Assembly (NCBI GenBank): GCA_008711295.1
Contig: VUYV01000070.1
Location: 1,193,839-1,257,838 of the forward strand
Direction: 5' to 3'
Length of the DNA: 64,000 nucleotides
Source of the DNA: Anarhynchus alexandrinus
Taxonomy: Eukaryota > Chordata > Aves > Charadriiformes > Charadriidae
Shown: one piece after another, positions 61,570 to 64,000 of the stretch
Numbering within the stretch: position 1 is the first letter of the stretch
Layout of the letters: each line of letters opens with the position of its first letter
Notes under the pieces: model-generated
The model's database searches: none
What the model saw: only the letters and a program-made list of their open reading frames with translations
Told to the model about the DNA's origin: nothing
Program-made: the position numbers and the translations under genes

Positions 61570-64000
61570 CCTGCAGCTTCGCCACCAGCGCTGCTCCCTC
61601 TCATCCACGGCTGCCAGCGTATCAAGCTGTTAGCCCTACCTTCTGTGTGATCTAGGTGCTGTCTAGCACGAGGCACCATCTGGTACCGCATATGATCCAT
61701 CAGCTTCACAGCCATCTATTCAAATTAGCAGGTGGCGTTATCATTTGGAAGTCATAAAGTTGTGACCACCTCGTATGCAGTAGATTGCTTCTCACTTTTT
61801 CCAGTGCCATAAGCTTCCAGCAGGAGCATTTGTGACATGGAGTTAGACTGTGGAGAATTAAAATACCTTATCTATTTTTGTCCAAGAAACTGAAGTCTTA
61901 AGTCTTAATCTGAAAGATAGCCAACGCTCTTTTCTGCATCTGTGGGAGCCAAGAATAGCAGTACCAATAAGAAGAGAAGCTTCATGTTCTGTTGAACTCT
62001 TAAAGTTTTTAAAATGTTTCTCCTTTTACAGCACACACCAGAAAAAGAAGAGCTGCCAATGTCCTTTCCTTGCCCCAAACCTTAGCACTGAGTTATGCAC
62101 TCGACAGGAGCCGTTTCTGAGGATATCTGAACCCGCACTTCCCCCATACCGGCTAATCACGCTGGCTTCTGCCTGCACAGCCATGTCTTCTTCCAGATGC
62201 CAAGCCACAGTAGGAGAGAAAGTCTATGTGTGGTTAGTTGAATTATGTGAGAATCCAAAAACCATTACCATCCTTCTAGCGTGCCTGGACGTGAACAACT
62301 GAAGATCCAATTAAGAACCACTCAGCATCATTTGAATGATGTTTTATTTTAAAATCCAGTTTTGGTTGCTCCCAAGAGATTTGGACACTGGTTGCCTGAC
62401 CTGCAGTTCTTTCAGCAATTACTGCTGGCAGTATTTGTTCTTAAGTGGTGATTCATTGTTTACTTCCTTTGATATTTCACATTCTAAGAACAGTGAAGGT
62501 AAATTGTTCATATGATCACACAGATGCTGTATGTTGTCTCACAGCAAGTTCATCGCCTTTTACCCCAGTGTGTTTACTATATATCATAAGTATTAGAAAT
62601 TACTTTCAAGGAAACCAAAACCTAGGCAGAAAAAAACCCAACTATAAAATGTATTGTTAGAAAACAAATACAATGATATCTTACAGTGACTGCTCGAATA
62701 TGAGCTAAGAAGCTATAAAATAATATTCATGGTTGTTCTACCATTGTTTTCTCCTCAAACTTGTTGGTAAAGAGGTGGTTTTATCATTTTGCTCAAGTAA
62801 CTTTTGCCTGATGTCTGCACCTCCATCTGTGAAACTCCAGTGATGTTATCTGAGGAAAATAGGAGCAGATGGAAAACATTTTAGCTCCATACTCACTGAG
62901 CACAAGATTAAAAGAAAGGCCATGGTGCATTTTTAGTAAAGTAGGTGATTACACATAGAACATTCCTTTTCTGTCTGGAAAGCCATGTAATTTACAGAGC
63001 AATCTGGACTTCCTTGGTCAGCTGGTTTCGAAAATAAATTTTCAATTCTGTTGCCTCTTATTCTTCTTCTAGGCAATTCAGAGAGTCCTTGATAATCAAA
63101 ATCAACTCTCTGTTGTATTGCATATTAACACTGTAAATTGTTGCACCTGGAATTGATGAACCCTTGGTCTATTATGCTAGAGGAGCCATGCAGCTGTTCT
63201 TCCCCCAAGTGATTCATTACCTCATGTGAGGAATGCATCCTACATTACACAGTAGCTGAATGAGTTTCCTGTCTGCCATTCAACTTTCTAACAATTAAAA
63301 AAAAATAAAAAATCAACAATGTTCTGCATCAAAATTAGGCCAGAGTGCCAATAAACCTAAAAGTTATCACCAGAGCACTTGCAGTAAGCAGCCTCTTGGA
63401 GATGTGCCATTGGAGTTCCCCAGCTGCATTATTTATTACAAATATCTTTGTTCATAGATTAACTTTCTGAAAAAAATAATTACCAAAATGTCCTCAGACA
63501 CTGAAACAGGGGTTGATAGATGTTTTACACACGGCACGAGAAGTTTAAGCCTTCTGCAGTGCATGTCTCAAGCACTAAAGTGCAAAAGATTTCTGTTCTC
63601 TCTGTAGCTCTTCCACAGGCATCCTGTGGGACCTTGGACAAGGTATTTTATTTCTCTGGAGGAAAAGTCAAAGTGTATCCATTAGACTTGTCAGTTGCTA
63701 TATTCAGAAAGGTGAGGGTTGGCTAATCCAAGCATTTTATGCCGGTAAAATAACAGTGCTGTTATACGATAGTTTAAGATTGCCTAAGATTGTGCTGCTT
63801 CTGAAAAAGGCAATCTACCTTCCCACCATGTCTACCTATTCACCCCCATTGCTGCCTTCCTACTGCCATGACATGGTCCAGGTGAAAGCTAACCCTGAGG
63901 ACAAAAAGAAAAAAGAAAACTTCTAAGCCAGACCTATGAAATGAGCCAGTTCTCTCAAGGTCTGGGATGACTCAGTGCGACACAAAGGAGGTGATGGGAA
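61570..64000. other. Intergenic stretch without recognised genes
   Basis: Mostly AT-rich. There is an A-rich low-complexity run at about 63,297-63,311. I see no CR1, RNA gene or coding exon. Confidence 0.6.

Overview
The window looks like avian chromosomal DNA. It contains two coding exons of a vertebrate gene separated by kilobase introns. It also holds several 5'-truncated CR1 LINEs that end in the tail typical of bird CR1s (copies of ATTCTATGA), there are no Alu, L1 or B-type SINEs, and the background is AT-rich and CpG-poor. I cannot name the species. No bacterial genes, CRISPR arrays, tRNA or rRNA genes were recognised.

Positions 1 to about 24,395 are the 3' part of TMEM47 (transmembrane protein 47, also TM4SF10/BCMP1) on the plus strand. 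Exon 1 lies off the left edge. The GC- and CpG-rich first 450 bases, with a G-quadruplex-type G-run at position 1, suggest it is close by. Intron 1 runs to 13,121, exon 2 is 13,122-13,262, intron 2 is 13,263-20,608, and exon 3 starts at 20,609. The stop codon is at 20,785-20,787, followed by a 3'UTR of about 3.6 kb with a proximal and a distal AATAAA signal. The two exons encode the last 106 residues of what should be a 181-residue four-pass junction protein. Splice sites, phases and residues all agree with this.

Positions 24,400 to 64,000 look like a gene desert downstream of TMEM47. I recognise no protein-coding exon there. Recognisable content is CR1 copies at 25.7 kb (+), 30.1 kb (+), 34.7 kb (-), 39.5 kb (-, very old), 56.9 kb (+, a different subfamily) and 58.0 kb (-). 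There are also microsatellites, short tandem duplications, a CpG-rich patch at 24.95-25.14 kb, and GC-rich unclassified blocks at 54.6-54.9, 59.0-59.6 and 61.1-61.6 kb.

I found no convincing new biological system. The more interesting points are the symmetric, frame-preserving exon 2, the G4-type run at the start of intron 1, the CpG patch just past the gene's end, a 42-base alternating purine-pyrimidine tract, a pair of 16-base palindromes at 44.45 kb, and two tandem duplications that each carry a single ambiguous N and may be assembly artefacts.
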